From: Candidatus Hydrogenedentota bacterium
GTDB taxonomy: Bacteria; Hydrogenedentota; Hydrogenedentia; Hydrogenedentales; JAEUWI01
Direction of reading: 5' to 3'
Length of the DNA stretch: 52,696 bases
Assembly: GCA_016791475.1 (NCBI GenBank)
Contig: JAEUWI010000051.1
Span: 1 to 52,696 of the forward strand
The notes beneath the pieces were generated by a model. It was not told where the DNA came from, did no database searches, and worked only from the letters and a program-made list of their open reading frames with translations. Positions 34,681 to 42,936 of this stretch are shown here, in pieces. A program made the position numbers and the translations under genes. Within the stretch, counting starts at the first letter, position 1; every line of letters starts with the position of its first letter.

Positions 34681-35748
34681 TCAAAACAGGGCGAGCTGCT
34701 CGCCGCCAGCGGGTCGAAACCCGTCAGTCCGAAGGGGCATGGGGCCATCTTTGAAGCCCAGGCGCTTGTGGAGCAGGTTAAATAGATGGGCCACCTGATC
34801 GGCGTGAAATCCCGTGCCCCGCATGCGCTCGCCGAAAGCGGATTGATACAGGGCTCCCCCGCGCATCGAACGGAGCCGTCCCAGTACTTTCTCTTTGCGG
34901 TCGGGATAGTATTGTTCCAGCCACGCATCAAAGAGCGGTGCGACCGCGTGGGGCAGGCGCAGCATCACATACCCCGCATGGCGGGCGCCCGCGTCATATG
35001 CGGCTGAAAGCAACGCGGGAATCTCGTGGTCGGTCAGCCCGGGAATCACCGGCGCCACCAGGACGCCGACCGGCACCCCCGCCGCGCGTAGCGACTGAAT
35101 GGCGTCCAGGCGTTGCTGGGGGGAAGAACTCCGGGGCTCCAGAATGCGGTTGAGCCGCAGATCGAGGGTGGTGAGGGAAAGGAGCACCCCGGCGCAGCCC
35201 TGCTCCGCCATGGTGGCGAGAATATCGATATCCCGCGTCACCAGGCGGTTCTTTGTCACGATGACCGTCGGATTGCGGTACTTCCAGAGTACCTCCAGAC
35301 AGCCCCGGGTCAGCCGTTTCTCACGCTCGATAGGCTGGTAGGGATCCGTCACACCGCTGAGGGCGATAACATCGGGTTTCCAGGACTTCTTCGCCAGGGC
35401 ATCTTCCAGGAGGGCCGCCGCGCGGGGCTTGTAAAAAATCTGGGTCTCAAAATCCAGGCCGGCCGAGTAGCCCATGTATTCATGGGTCGGGCGCGCATAG
35501 CAATACACACAGCCGTGCTCACAGCCCCGATAGGGGTTGATGCTGAAATCGAAGCCAACATCCGGGCTGTCGTTCTGGCAGAGGATGCTTTTGGAACTGT
35601 CCTCGCGGAAAACCGTAGGGACCCGCGTCGGCCCGGCCGGTTGGTCGTCGCACTCATACACGAGGCTTCGTTCCTCGAAGCGATTCTCCGTATTCCACCA
35701 GGTTCCGCGCCCGGGGATGGTTTCATCATCAATCAGTCGTAGCGTCAT
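34681..35748 (-). CDS. Radical SAM protein (PA0069/Rv2578c-like)
   Basis: A 355-residue protein of a subfamily related to spore photoproduct lyase. The cluster site is CEHGCVYCYARPTHEY (CxxxCxxC). GVTDPYQPIER and VIVTKNRLVTRDIDIL follow, both typical of the group, and the C-terminal half is conserved. AGGTGA precedes the ATG. The reaction is not known. Members often occur beside DNA repair genes, but here it is next to signalling genes only. It converges on the hybrid kinase gene (gap 78 bp) and follows the CheC-kinase pair on the minus strand, with its own candidate promoter at 35769-35797. Confidence 0.9.
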   Translation of the reverse strand: MTLRLIDDETIPGRGTWWNTENRFEERSLVYECDDQPAGPTRVPTVFREDSSKSILCQNDSPDVGFDFSINPYRGCEHGCVYCYARPTHEYMGYSAGLDFETQIFYKPRAAALLEDALAKKSWKPDVIALSGVTDPYQPIEREKRLTRGCLEVLWKYRNPTVIVTKNRLVTRDIDILATMAEQGCAGVLLSLTTLDLRLNRILEPRSSSPQQRLDAIQSLRAAGVPVGVLVAPVIPGLTDHEIPALLSAAYDAGARHAGYVMLRLPHAVAPLFDAWLEQYYPDRKEKVLGRLRSMRGGALYQSAFGERMRGTGFHADQVAHLFNLLHKRLGFKDGPMPLRTDGFRPAGGEQLALF

Positions 35749-35768
35749 GGCTGTTCACCTCGTGAGAC

Positions 35769-35797
35769 AGCCTAGCACATACTGAATATTTGTTCAA
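35769..35797 (-). promoter_or_regulatory. Candidate promoter of the radical SAM gene
   Basis: Minus-strand TTGAAC (35797-35792) and TAGGCT (35774-35769) with a 17-bp spacer. It lies in the 63-bp gap between two same-strand genes and would start transcription about 15 nt before the Shine-Dalgarno. Confidence 0.4.
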
Positions 35798-35811
35798 GTG
35801 TCTGCCGTGCG

Positions 35812-37488
35812 CTAGAAGGGAAATTGCATCAAAACCCGCTGGACTACTTGAATCAGCTCATTCATGCGATAGGGCTTCTTCAAGAACCCGTCCATCTGGA
35901 GATCCGCATAGCGCGTCCGCGCCTCCACGTCCGCATAGCCGCTGCACAGCACGATGGGCGTATCCCGGCGAATGGCGCGAATGGCGGCCGCGACTTCATA
36001 GCCGTTTTTACGGGGCATCGTCATGTCCAGCAACACGAGCGAGAGGGTGTCGCAATGCTCCCGAAATGCGGCGATGGCTTCGTCCCCGTCGGATGCGGTG
36101 AGCACCACATAGCCGTGCTGCTCCAGAATAAGCTGTCCCAGCACCCGGACCATTTCTTCATCGTCGGCCAGAAGAATTCGGGTGGCGCCGTCGCTGTCCT
36201 CCACGAGGCGGTCCGCGTCATCCAGCACGCTCTCCGCCACGACCGTGGGATTCATGAGCGGCAGATGAATGCGGAAGGCGGTACCCTGGCCGGGGATGCT
36301 GAGCACGCGCACCCCGCCCTTGTGGGCGCGCACGATCCCCATTACGGCGGCGAGGCCCAGCCCGCGACCGGCGAATTTGGTGGTGAAGAAGGGGTCGAAT
36401 ATTTTGTCCAGCGCCGCTTCATCCAGTCCGGATCCGGTGTCTTTCACTTCGAGGTAGACGTAGCGCCCGGGGGCAAGATGTTCATCGAGGTAGAGCGAAG
36501 CGAGGTAGGCCTCGTCGGCGTCCACCAGGCCCGTCTCAATGCGGATATCCCCATTGTCTTCGCCCAGGGCGTCCGAGGCGTTGGTAACCAGGTTCATGAC
36601 GACCTGCTGCAACTGGGCGGCGTCTCCCGCCACTTCGGGCAGTTCGGTCGCCAGGGCGTACTCCAGTCTTGCTTTCTTCGACACCGACGAGCGCAGCAGA
36701 TACTGCATGCCCTCTATGAGGAGGGAAAGATCGACCGCGTCGGCGACAAAGGTGCCGCCGCCGGAGTAGGCCAGCATCTGCGCGACCAGATCGGAGGCGC
36801 GCTGGGCCGCTTTCTGGATTTCCATGTTGCAGTGGCCGATGAGCTGCCTGCCCCCCACTTCCGCGGCGATAATATCGGAATTGCCCACGATGACGGCGAG
36901 CAGATTGTTGAAGTCGTGGGCGATACCGCTGGCGAGAACCCCCAGGCTCTCCAGCTTCTGCATGTGCCGCACGTGCTCCTCCATCCGCGCCTTGTCTTCC
37001 TCCAGAAGCTTGCGCCGCTCCATTTCTTCAAGGGCGGTCTGGTGCATGGTTCGGTAATCCTGCACGCGCCGGGTCAGCTCGGTGACATCCTCCACGGTGA
37101 TGAGGGCGTGCCAGGCCTCGGCGGTCGCCTCGGGACCGTCGCCAACCGGAACAGCCATGACGGTGGTCTGCTGGACCCGCATCTTTCCGCCGGCCAGCTC
37201 GGCGGGAAAGAGGTGCTTGTGCAACTGGGAGGAAAAGACCGTCGGTGGCCCGCCCTGAAACACGGTTTCGATGCGGCTCCGGTAGCGGGCCTCGCCCAGG
37301 TGGGGAAAATAGTGGGTAATGGGGCGACCGAGGATGTCCCGCGCGCGGATACCGGTCCAGAAGGACATGCACTCGTTCCAGAAAACCACCAGGTAGTCGC
37401 TACTCAGCACGCACACCCCGACCGGCACATGATTTAGCAACGAAAAACGATTTGACTCTGCGTGCTCCCGATGTTCCGCGTCACTCAT
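35812..37488 (-). CDS. PAS - histidine kinase - receiver hybrid protein
   Basis: A 558-residue cytoplasmic protein. Order: PAS sensor (residues about 12-140, FSLLNHVPVGVCVL...), a coiled helical linker (140-180), an NtrB-type phosphoacceptor helix with GIAHDFNNLL (His191), HATPase (LQQVVMNLVTNASDA; DTGSGLDEA; GRGLGLAAVMG), and a C-terminal receiver (about 430-550; Asp in LLDMTMP, Lys in FLKKP). Unlike the 32.5 kb kinase the receiver is fully conserved. The start overlaps the stop of the upstream CheC-like gene by 8 bp, so both are made together. A receiver fused to its own kinase would be a natural target for the CheC-like phosphatase. Confidence 0.93.
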   Translation of the reverse strand: MSDAEHREHAESNRFSLLNHVPVGVCVLSSDYLVVFWNECMSFWTGIRARDILGRPITHYFPHLGEARYRSRIETVFQGGPPTVFSSQLHKHLFPAELAGGKMRVQQTTVMAVPVGDGPEATAEAWHALITVEDVTELTRRVQDYRTMHQTALEEMERRKLLEEDKARMEEHVRHMQKLESLGVLASGIAHDFNNLLAVIVGNSDIIAAEVGGRQLIGHCNMEIQKAAQRASDLVAQMLAYSGGGTFVADAVDLSLLIEGMQYLLRSSVSKKARLEYALATELPEVAGDAAQLQQVVMNLVTNASDALGEDNGDIRIETGLVDADEAYLASLYLDEHLAPGRYVYLEVKDTGSGLDEAALDKIFDPFFTTKFAGRGLGLAAVMGIVRAHKGGVRVLSIPGQGTAFRIHLPLMNPTVVAESVLDDADRLVEDSDGATRILLADDEEMVRVLGQLILEQHGYVVLTASDGDEAIAAFREHCDTLSLVLLDMTMPRKNGYEVAAAIRAIRRDTPIVLCSGYADVEARTRYADLQMDGFLKKPYRMNELIQVVQRVLMQFPF

Positions 37489-38086
37489 GAGGCATCAGGG
37501 CTCCCAGCGCCTCCAGCAACGAATCGAGCGCTCCAACTTCAAACAGCAACAGTAAATCCCCTTCGATCTGATGACCTTCAAGTGTAAAACGGGTGCGCGC
37601 CAGCATCACTGTGTAGCCCTTGCCCCGATCCGGGGTGCAGAGCAGGCTTTCGGCTTTCTCTTCCAGGTACGTGGGCACGGAATAGACGAAGTGCTGGCCC
37701 AGCATGCCGCTGATGGTGCCCAGAACGCCATTGATGACAATGTTTCCGACTTCACTGAGCGTTCCCGCCTGGATCAGATCGAAATCGTCCGAATCCAGCG
37801 CCTCCCGGGTCAAGACGGTCACCAGTTTTGACGCGCTTGCGGTGGAAAACAGCAACTGCGCCTTGCCGGAAAAGGCGCCCTGATAACCCAATTGCACGGC
37901 GGAAAGGTGATCGGGGCCCGAGCCCCGAAGCTGATCCAGATAGGCGTCCAGCGCCTGGATCCGCACGGGTGACGCCTGCAGGGAAACGTGGGACTGGAGC
38001 ATGGTCTTGAGCACCCCGGCTCCCCGGCCCATGCCGACGTTCAGCACCTCGGTGAGGGCATCGATCTGCTTGTCACTCAGCTTCAT
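37481..38086 (-). CDS. CheC-like phospho-receiver phosphatase
   Basis: A 201-residue protein with two copies of the CheC/FliY active-site pattern. The first is around EVLN (Glu13, Asn16) with Pro40. The second, EVGN (Glu112, Asn115), has Pro138 exactly 22 residues later, the canonical spacing; the first has one extra residue in the gap. Each site in this family directs a water onto the phospho-Asp of a receiver such as CheY. It overlaps the PAS-kinase-receiver gene by 8 bp. No chemoreceptor, CheA, CheW or flagellar gene is in the window, so the partner is probably the receiver of that kinase or a distant CheY. Confidence 0.9.
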   Translation of the reverse strand: MKLSDKQIDALTEVLNVGMGRGAGVLKTMLQSHVSLQASPVRIQALDAYLDQLRGSGPDHLSAVQLGYQGAFSGKAQLLFSTASASKLVTVLTREALDSDDFDLIQAGTLSEVGNIVINGVLGTISGMLGQHFVYSVPTYLEEKAESLLCTPDRGKGYTVMLARTRFTLEGHQIEGDLLLLFEVGALDSLLEALGALMPHE

Positions 38087-38367
38087 TCAACACTCCGGCA
38101 GGCCCGTACAAGGACTGACTGTGGGCCGCGCCTGGCGCGGCCTCGCTATACCGCTCGTTCCGGTTCGGGAACCCGCCGCACACGCCACGCACCCGTCGTG
38201 ACCTCTGAGTAAACCCTCCCGTGCCGCAAGTATACGCAACCCGTAAAGAAACCACAATGACGTATTGCCGCCACAGCTTGCACCGGCGCCTCCGGGCCTG
38301 CTTTAATCGCTTCGACATCGGGCTTTCCCCGAATTTCCTGCGAATCTCCCGGAGCATCGGCACCATC

Positions 38368-40245
38368 ATGAAACCTCTGCAATCCACACTGCTTCGACTA
38401 GGCATGCTGCTCCTGCTCTGGAGTGTCCCGATAGCGCCGGCCCGAGGTGTGGAGAGCGATCCGCTTGCGACGCTGAAACCGGGCCATCCGAGGCTACTCC
38501 TGGATGATGCGGCGCTGGCGGCCCTGAAGGTGCGGACCCGGGACGACCCAGCCTTCGAGCGCATGTGGGCCCAGGTTCAGGATCAGGCCCTGACCTACCA
38601 GCAGGCCCCGGCACTCAAGCATGAACTCAAAGGCCCCCGGCTCCTGGCGGTCAGCCGCGATTGTCTGGATCGGGTCTATGCACTGGCCTTCGCCTGGCGC
38701 TGGACCCGCGACGAAGCCTATGCCGGAGCGGCCATCGCCAATCTCAAGACCGTTTGCGCTTTCCCGGACTGGAATCCGTCCCATTTCCTCGACGTGGCCG
38801 AGATGACCCATGCGGTGGCTATCGGCTATGACTGGCTCTATGACGCGATGGATGAACCCACGCGCACCGAAATCAGGGCTGGACTCATCCGCCATGGCCT
38901 TGAGGCGGGCGTGGCGGCCTACGCCGGTGATGCGTGGTGGGTCGGATCGGAGTTCAACTGGAATCAGGTTTGCAACAGCGGTTTGCTGATCGGCGCTCTG
39001 GCCGTTGCCGAAACCGATCCCGACTACGCCCGTTCCTTCGTTCCCAAAGCAGTGACCTCCCTGCCGATCGCGCTGGCCTCCTACGGGCCGGAAGGGGTCT
39101 GGAGCGAAGGGCCGGCCTATTGGCACTACGCCACACGCTACACCGCCTACGGCATTGCCGCGCTCCGCTCCGCCCTGGGGACCGACTTCGGGCTGGGTGA
39201 GACGCCCGGACTTCGAGAAACGGCCTGGTTCCCGCTCCTCACGACCGGGCCAACCGGCCTCCTGCTGAATTTCGCGGATTGCAGCCAGAACAGCCTGCGC
39301 AAGCCGATGCCGGCCCTTTTCTGGCTCGCAAAGACCTACGACCTGCCCGCGGTGGCTTCTCTGGAGCACGCGATGCTGGAGATGGAACCCGCCGAGGCGT
39401 TGCACCTGATCTGGTATGTGCCGAAGCCGGCGGGCGCCTCCGCCGCGCCGCCCCGAGACCGGGTCTTCCGGGGTAGTGTGCCCGTGGCGGTAACGCGAAG
39501 CGACTGGGAAGATCCCGATGCGCTGTTTGTCGGGGTGAAAGGAGGCTATAATCAGGTCAATCACGGCCATCTGGATCTGGGCAACTTCGAGATGGACGCA
39601 CTGGGGGTGCGCTGGGCACGGGACCTCGGGTCGGACGACTACAACCTGCCGGGGTATTTTGATCGGAAACCCGGAGGCCAGCGATGGACCTACTACCGCA
39701 ATAGTTCTCAGAGTCACAATGTACCCCTGATCGACGGCCAGGGTCAGGACCATTCAGGCAAGGCGGACATCACCCGCGCGGGGAGCAACGCGGGCTGTGC
39801 CTTTGCCATCCTCGACCTCAGCGGCGCCTACTCGGCCCAAACCCATTCCGTGGCGCGGGGCGTCGCGGCCATCGCGAATCGGAGAGCCCTGATCGTGCAG
39901 GACGAATTCTCGCTGAAGGCGCCTGCCTCAATCACGTGGGGCATGACGACGGATGCGGCGATTACCATTTCAGAACCGGGAGCCGCCACATTGGTCCAGA
40001 ACGGAAAACGTCTCGAGGCCCGCATTCTCTCTCCGGAAAACGCGATCTTCACGACGGAATCGGCGGAGCAAGCCGAACCGCAGCGAACCAACAAGGGGGT
40101 AAGCCGATTGATCGCCACCGTTCCTCCGGGCGCGGAATCCGTCACCCTCTCGATCTTGCTGCGCCCGGAATGGCCGGGCGAAAATGAAATCCCGATTCCC
40201 GATGTTCGACCGCTGGAACGGTGGGACGGAATCTGGAACCAATGA
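38368..40245 (+). CDS. Secreted heparinase II/III-like polysaccharide lyase
   Basis: A 625-residue exported enzyme. I place the start at the ATG at 38368 (MKPLQSTLLRLGMLLLLWSVP signal peptide); the frame is open to 38221 but without a sensible N-terminus. Residues about 60-350 form the (alpha/alpha) toroid with RPRLLLDD-type start, HAVAIGYDWLYDAM and GSEFNWNQVCNSG. Residues about 370-620 are the heparinase II/III-like beta-sandwich (VGVKGGYNQVNHGHLDLGNF, NSSQSHNVPLIDGQGQD). Catalysis in the family uses Asn/Tyr/His from both domains; NWNQ and NHGHLD are present. It would cleave acidic polysaccharides such as heparin-, alginate- or chondroitin-like polymers outside the cell. Divergent from the CheC gene. 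Confidence 0.9.
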   Translation: MKPLQSTLLRLGMLLLLWSVPIAPARGVESDPLATLKPGHPRLLLDDAALAALKVRTRDDPAFERMWAQVQDQALTYQQAPALKHELKGPRLLAVSRDCLDRVYALAFAWRWTRDEAYAGAAIANLKTVCAFPDWNPSHFLDVAEMTHAVAIGYDWLYDAMDEPTRTEIRAGLIRHGLEAGVAAYAGDAWWVGSEFNWNQVCNSGLLIGALAVAETDPDYARSFVPKAVTSLPIALASYGPEGVWSEGPAYWHYATRYTAYGIAALRSALGTDFGLGETPGLRETAWFPLLTTGPTGLLLNFADCSQNSLRKPMPALFWLAKTYDLPAVASLEHAMLEMEPAEALHLIWYVPKPAGASAAPPRDRVFRGSVPVAVTRSDWEDPDALFVGVKGGYNQVNHGHLDLGNFEMDALGVRWARDLGSDDYNLPGYFDRKPGGQRWTYYRNSSQSHNVPLIDGQGQDHSGKADITRAGSNAGCAFAILDLSGAYSAQTHSVARGVAAIANRRALIVQDEFSLKAPASITWGMTTDAAITISEPGAATLVQNGKRLEARILSPENAIFTTESAEQAEPQRTNKGVSRLIATVPPGAESVTLSILLRPEWPGENEIPIPDVRPLERWDGIWNQ

Positions 40246-40363
40246 CCTTCCGATGGGGTCGCATGGCGTAACGACGAGAAGTGACGCCCGCATAACCGCA
40301 CTCCCGATCAGTGAAGCAGTGGGAAGCTCCACGCGCAACTACGGGACAAGGAATCCCGATACC

Positions 40364-40879
40364 ATGCCCCGTGCCCGAATCGAAATTGTCGAAGGCGACT
40401 TAACCCGCCAACACGTCGACGCGATTGTCAACGCCGCCAACGAAAGCCTCCTCGGCGGGGGCGGTGTTGACGGTGCAATTCACCGCGCGGGCGGTCCCGC
40501 CATTCTGGAGGCCTGTCGCAAGCTCCACGGCTGCGCGACTGGAGACGCCAAGATCACCACGGGGGGCAATCTGCCCGCGAAACACGTTATTCACACCGTG
40601 GGGCCGATTTTTCGCGGCGGCCAGCAGGGCGAACCCGAGCTGCTTGCCCGCTGCCATCGTCGCAGTCTCGAGGTCGCCCTTGAAAACGCTCTCAAGACCA
40701 TCGCCTTCCCGGCCATCAGTTGCGGCGTGTATGGCTATCCCATTCCAGAAGCGGCATGGATCGCCCTGGGCACGGTTGCCAGCGTTCTGGAGAGCCACGG
40801 GGAAATTGAACTCGTCCGCTTCGTCCTCTTTGGCAGCGCGACCCATCGGGCTTTTCTTCAGGCATATGAAAGGCTCTGA
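40364..40879 (+). CDS. Macrodomain protein (ADP-ribose/O-acetyl-ADP-ribose hydrolase-like)
   Basis: A 171-residue single macrodomain. Start ATG at 40364 (MPRARIEIVEGDLT), since the longer frame to 40184 overlaps the lyase gene. Family motifs: VDAIVNAANESLLGGGGVDG for ADP-ribose binding and catalysis, HTVGPIF, and AISCGVYGYPIPEA. This pattern matches the MacroD/YmdB group, which removes ADP-ribose from acidic residues or deacetylates O-acetyl-ADP-ribose. It is downstream of the lyase gene on the same strand by 118 bp but is likely unrelated in function. Confidence 0.94.
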   Translation: MPRARIEIVEGDLTRQHVDAIVNAANESLLGGGGVDGAIHRAGGPAILEACRKLHGCATGDAKITTGGNLPAKHVIHTVGPIFRGGQQGEPELLARCHRRSLEVALENALKTIAFPAISCGVYGYPIPEAAWIALGTVASVLESHGEIELVRFVLFGSATHRAFLQAYERL

Positions 40880-40926
40880 CGTTGGCCCATGCGGCAACAG
40901 TGAAACGCTACCGACATCCTGTTGAG

Positions 40927-41208
40927 CTATCCCCGACCTCGCCGGTGCTTGTAGCCCGAGTGGGTGCCGCCCCAGCCGCCCAAATCAAATACGACGCCAA
41001 CGATCACCAGCGCGAGACCGAGGCCATGGACGGCCCCCACTTCGTTCATGGCGATGGCGTAGGCCAGGGTGGTGTAGGGCATGACGAAGAATCCCGCCAG
41101 GGGCACAATCGTGGAATCAAAGGCCCGGGCGCCATAGCCCGTGAGCCACACGAGAACCAGCACGACGCGGGGGAAGAAGGCTCCGATCAAAATCATCAGG
41201 CAAGGCAT
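40927..41208 (-). CDS. Small membrane protein of unknown function
   Basis: A 93-residue protein with three hydrophobic stretches (LMILIGAFFPRVVLVLVWL, VPLAGFFVMPYTTLAYAIA, LGLALVIVGVVFDLG) and a basic, Gly-rich tail (SGYKHRRGRG). GGAG lies 8 nt before the ATG. It follows another small membrane protein gene by 11 bp on the same strand, forming a two-gene unit. I do not recognise the family. Confidence 0.75.
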   Translation of the reverse strand: MPCLMILIGAFFPRVVLVLVWLTGYGARAFDSTIVPLAGFFVMPYTTLAYAIAMNEVGAVHGLGLALVIVGVVFDLGGWGGTHSGYKHRRGRG

Positions 41209-41219
41209 AATACTATCTC

Positions 41220-41381
41220 CTAACGCTCAACAAGAATGAGTAGGCCGGCGGCCAGCGCCAGCACAGACATGAGCACCGCCAGACCGGCGAAGGTGAGATT
41301 CACCAGACCGATCAAGCCCGTGGCAATGAGCCAGGCCGCCGCCAGCTTCAACCCAAGGTTCGGGGGTACCTTTCCGCTCAT
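41220..41381 (-). CDS. Very small two-helix membrane protein
   Basis: A 53-residue protein starting at the ATG at 41381, which has a perfect AGGAGG 8 nt upstream; a longer frame starts at 41423. It consists of two hydrophobic helices (LGLKLAAAWLIATGLIGLV and AGLAVLMSVLALAAGLLILV). It precedes the 93-residue membrane protein by 11 bp and is probably co-translated with it. Function unknown. Confidence 0.78.
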   Translation of the reverse strand: MSGKVPPNLGLKLAAAWLIATGLIGLVNLTFAGLAVLMSVLALAAGLLILVER

Positions 41382-41607
41382 CGTACAATCCTCCTGCCTT
41401 CGGCGGCGCGTCAGCCGATCCAATTACACACATCGCGCCTTCGCTATTCGGAGTGCAACTGTCGTGCCAATCGGTCTAAGTCGTTACACGACGCGATTAC
41501 GAAGATTGCCGCTTGGTGAATCATGCAACTTTAAGGCGAAAACGACGCGATTGTATAGTTTAGAAACAGTATTCGTCTCCATAGGATACATCCCTGGAGA
41601 ACTTGAC

Positions 41608-41636
41608 TTGATGTTACGCCTCGAATGGCGTAGAGT
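41608..41636 (+). promoter_or_regulatory. Promoter of the aldo/keto reductase gene, palindrome in the spacer
   Basis: TTGATG (41608-41613), 17-bp spacer, TAGAGT (41631-41636). TACGCC (41615-41620) and GGCGTA (41627-41632) form a perfect inverted repeat with a 6-bp centre within the spacer and reaching the -10, a typical repressor-site position. The surrounding 41382-41695 region has no gene. Confidence 0.5.
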
Positions 41637-41695
41637 GGAAACAATTGCTTCAATTCGATTCGGATGCCGCTCGCAACCCTCGGAGGATGTCCGCC

Positions 41696-42562
41696 ATGCG
41701 CTCCATCGACCGCCGCACTTTCATGAAGACTTCGGCCGGGGCTTTCGCCGCCTCTTTAATGTATTCAGGCGCCAGCCGTGCCGAAGTGAAGGCCCTCACC
41801 GCCACCACCACCCGCACCCTGGGCAAGACCGGCATCACCACGACGCTCCTCGGCATGGGGACGGGGACCGTGTCCTGGAACAAGGACTCCGCACAGATTC
41901 GTGCGGGCAAGGATGTCTTCGTGGATACGCTGATCCATGCGCACGAACAGGGCATCCGCTATTTTGACCTGGCGGACATGTACGGCTCCCACCCGTACAT
42001 GGCGGAAGCCAAGAAGAAGGCGGGGATGAAGCGCGACGAATTGACCTTGCTGACCAAGACCACCAGCAAGACCGCCGAAGAGACCCAGGCCGATGTGGAG
42101 CGCTTTCTGAAGGAGGCGGAAACGGACTATCTCGATATTGTGCTGCTTCATTGCATGACGGAAGGCAATTGGAACGAGACCCTCGCGCCATGCATGGAAG
42201 TATTGTCCAAGGCCAAGGAAAAGGGTCAGATCCGTGCTCTGGGCGTCTCCTGCCACAATCTGGATGCCATGAAGACCGCGGCCTCCCTCGACTGGGTTGA
42301 TATCATGCTGAATCGTATCAACCCCTACGGCGTGAAGATGGACGGAACCCCGGAGGAAGTCACCGCAGTACTGAAAACTGCCCACGACAATGGCAAGGGC
42401 ATGATCGGAATGAAGATCCTGGGCGAAGGACAAATCGCCGACAAGATCGACAGCAGTCTCAGCTTCGTGATGGGACTCGGCTGCATCGATGCCTTCAACA
42501 TCGGCTTCCTGAACAAGGGCGAGGTTGACGACACCATCAAGCGCGTTGCAATGGCAAGCTGA
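41696..42562 (+). CDS. Tat-exported aldo/keto reductase
   Basis: A 288-residue protein with a twin-arginine signal (IDRRTFMKTSAGAFAASLM), initiated at the ATG at 41696 (GGAGG 9 nt upstream). The barrel carries the AKR tetrad: Asp in YFDLADMYGSHP with the Tyr following, Lys in LLTKTTSK, and His in VLLHCMTEGNW. IRALGVSCHNLDAM follows. The C-terminal part is shorter than in most AKRs (which have about 320 residues). Export of a NAD(P)H-dependent enzyme is unusual because the cofactor must be folded in before Tat transport. The substrate is not known. Its promoter has an operator-like palindrome. Confidence 0.86.
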   Translation: MRSIDRRTFMKTSAGAFAASLMYSGASRAEVKALTATTTRTLGKTGITTTLLGMGTGTVSWNKDSAQIRAGKDVFVDTLIHAHEQGIRYFDLADMYGSHPYMAEAKKKAGMKRDELTLLTKTTSKTAEETQADVERFLKEAETDYLDIVLLHCMTEGNWNETLAPCMEVLSKAKEKGQIRALGVSCHNLDAMKTAASLDWVDIMLNRINPYGVKMDGTPEEVTAVLKTAHDNGKGMIGMKILGEGQIADKIDSSLSFVMGLGCIDAFNIGFLNKGEVDDTIKRVAMAS

Positions 42563-42824
42563 AATTCGGCGCTCGCCGCCCCCACGGCACTCCTCTCCCG
42601 GTCGAGGCGTTCTGCGCCTGTATCCCGGTGTGGACGCACCCCCGCACGTAATTTTTCTGCACCGGGGCGATATTTCTCAAGTTCACCCCTGACGGCCTCT
42701 CCAACGCGTCCTTCCCGCATATTTACAGTAAATTCTTTACTTCGCGCGCCGGCAACACAGAAAATCGACAAATTTCCGGCACCACCAAATTCGAGAATTG
42801 CGCCCTTATGATATTTTTCGCCAC

Positions 42825-42852
42825 TTGACATGGGGTATTTTCCCCATATGAT
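42825..42852 (+). promoter_or_regulatory. Promoter of the DUF1800/DUF1501 operon, palindrome in the spacer
   Basis: A perfect TTGACA (42825-42830), a 16-bp spacer and TATGAT (42847-42852). The spacer is filled by an inverted repeat ATGGGG (42830-42835) - TATTTT - CCCCAT (42842-42847), a strong repressor-site candidate. The preceding 42563-42824 contains nothing recognisable. Confidence 0.75.
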
Positions 42853-42936
42853 TAGGGCGGATGACGACGTTCGAAATCCAGAATCGGGGGTGCAACATCT
42901 GCATAAGGTCGGAGATCCGACCACGGGAGGAGTACC

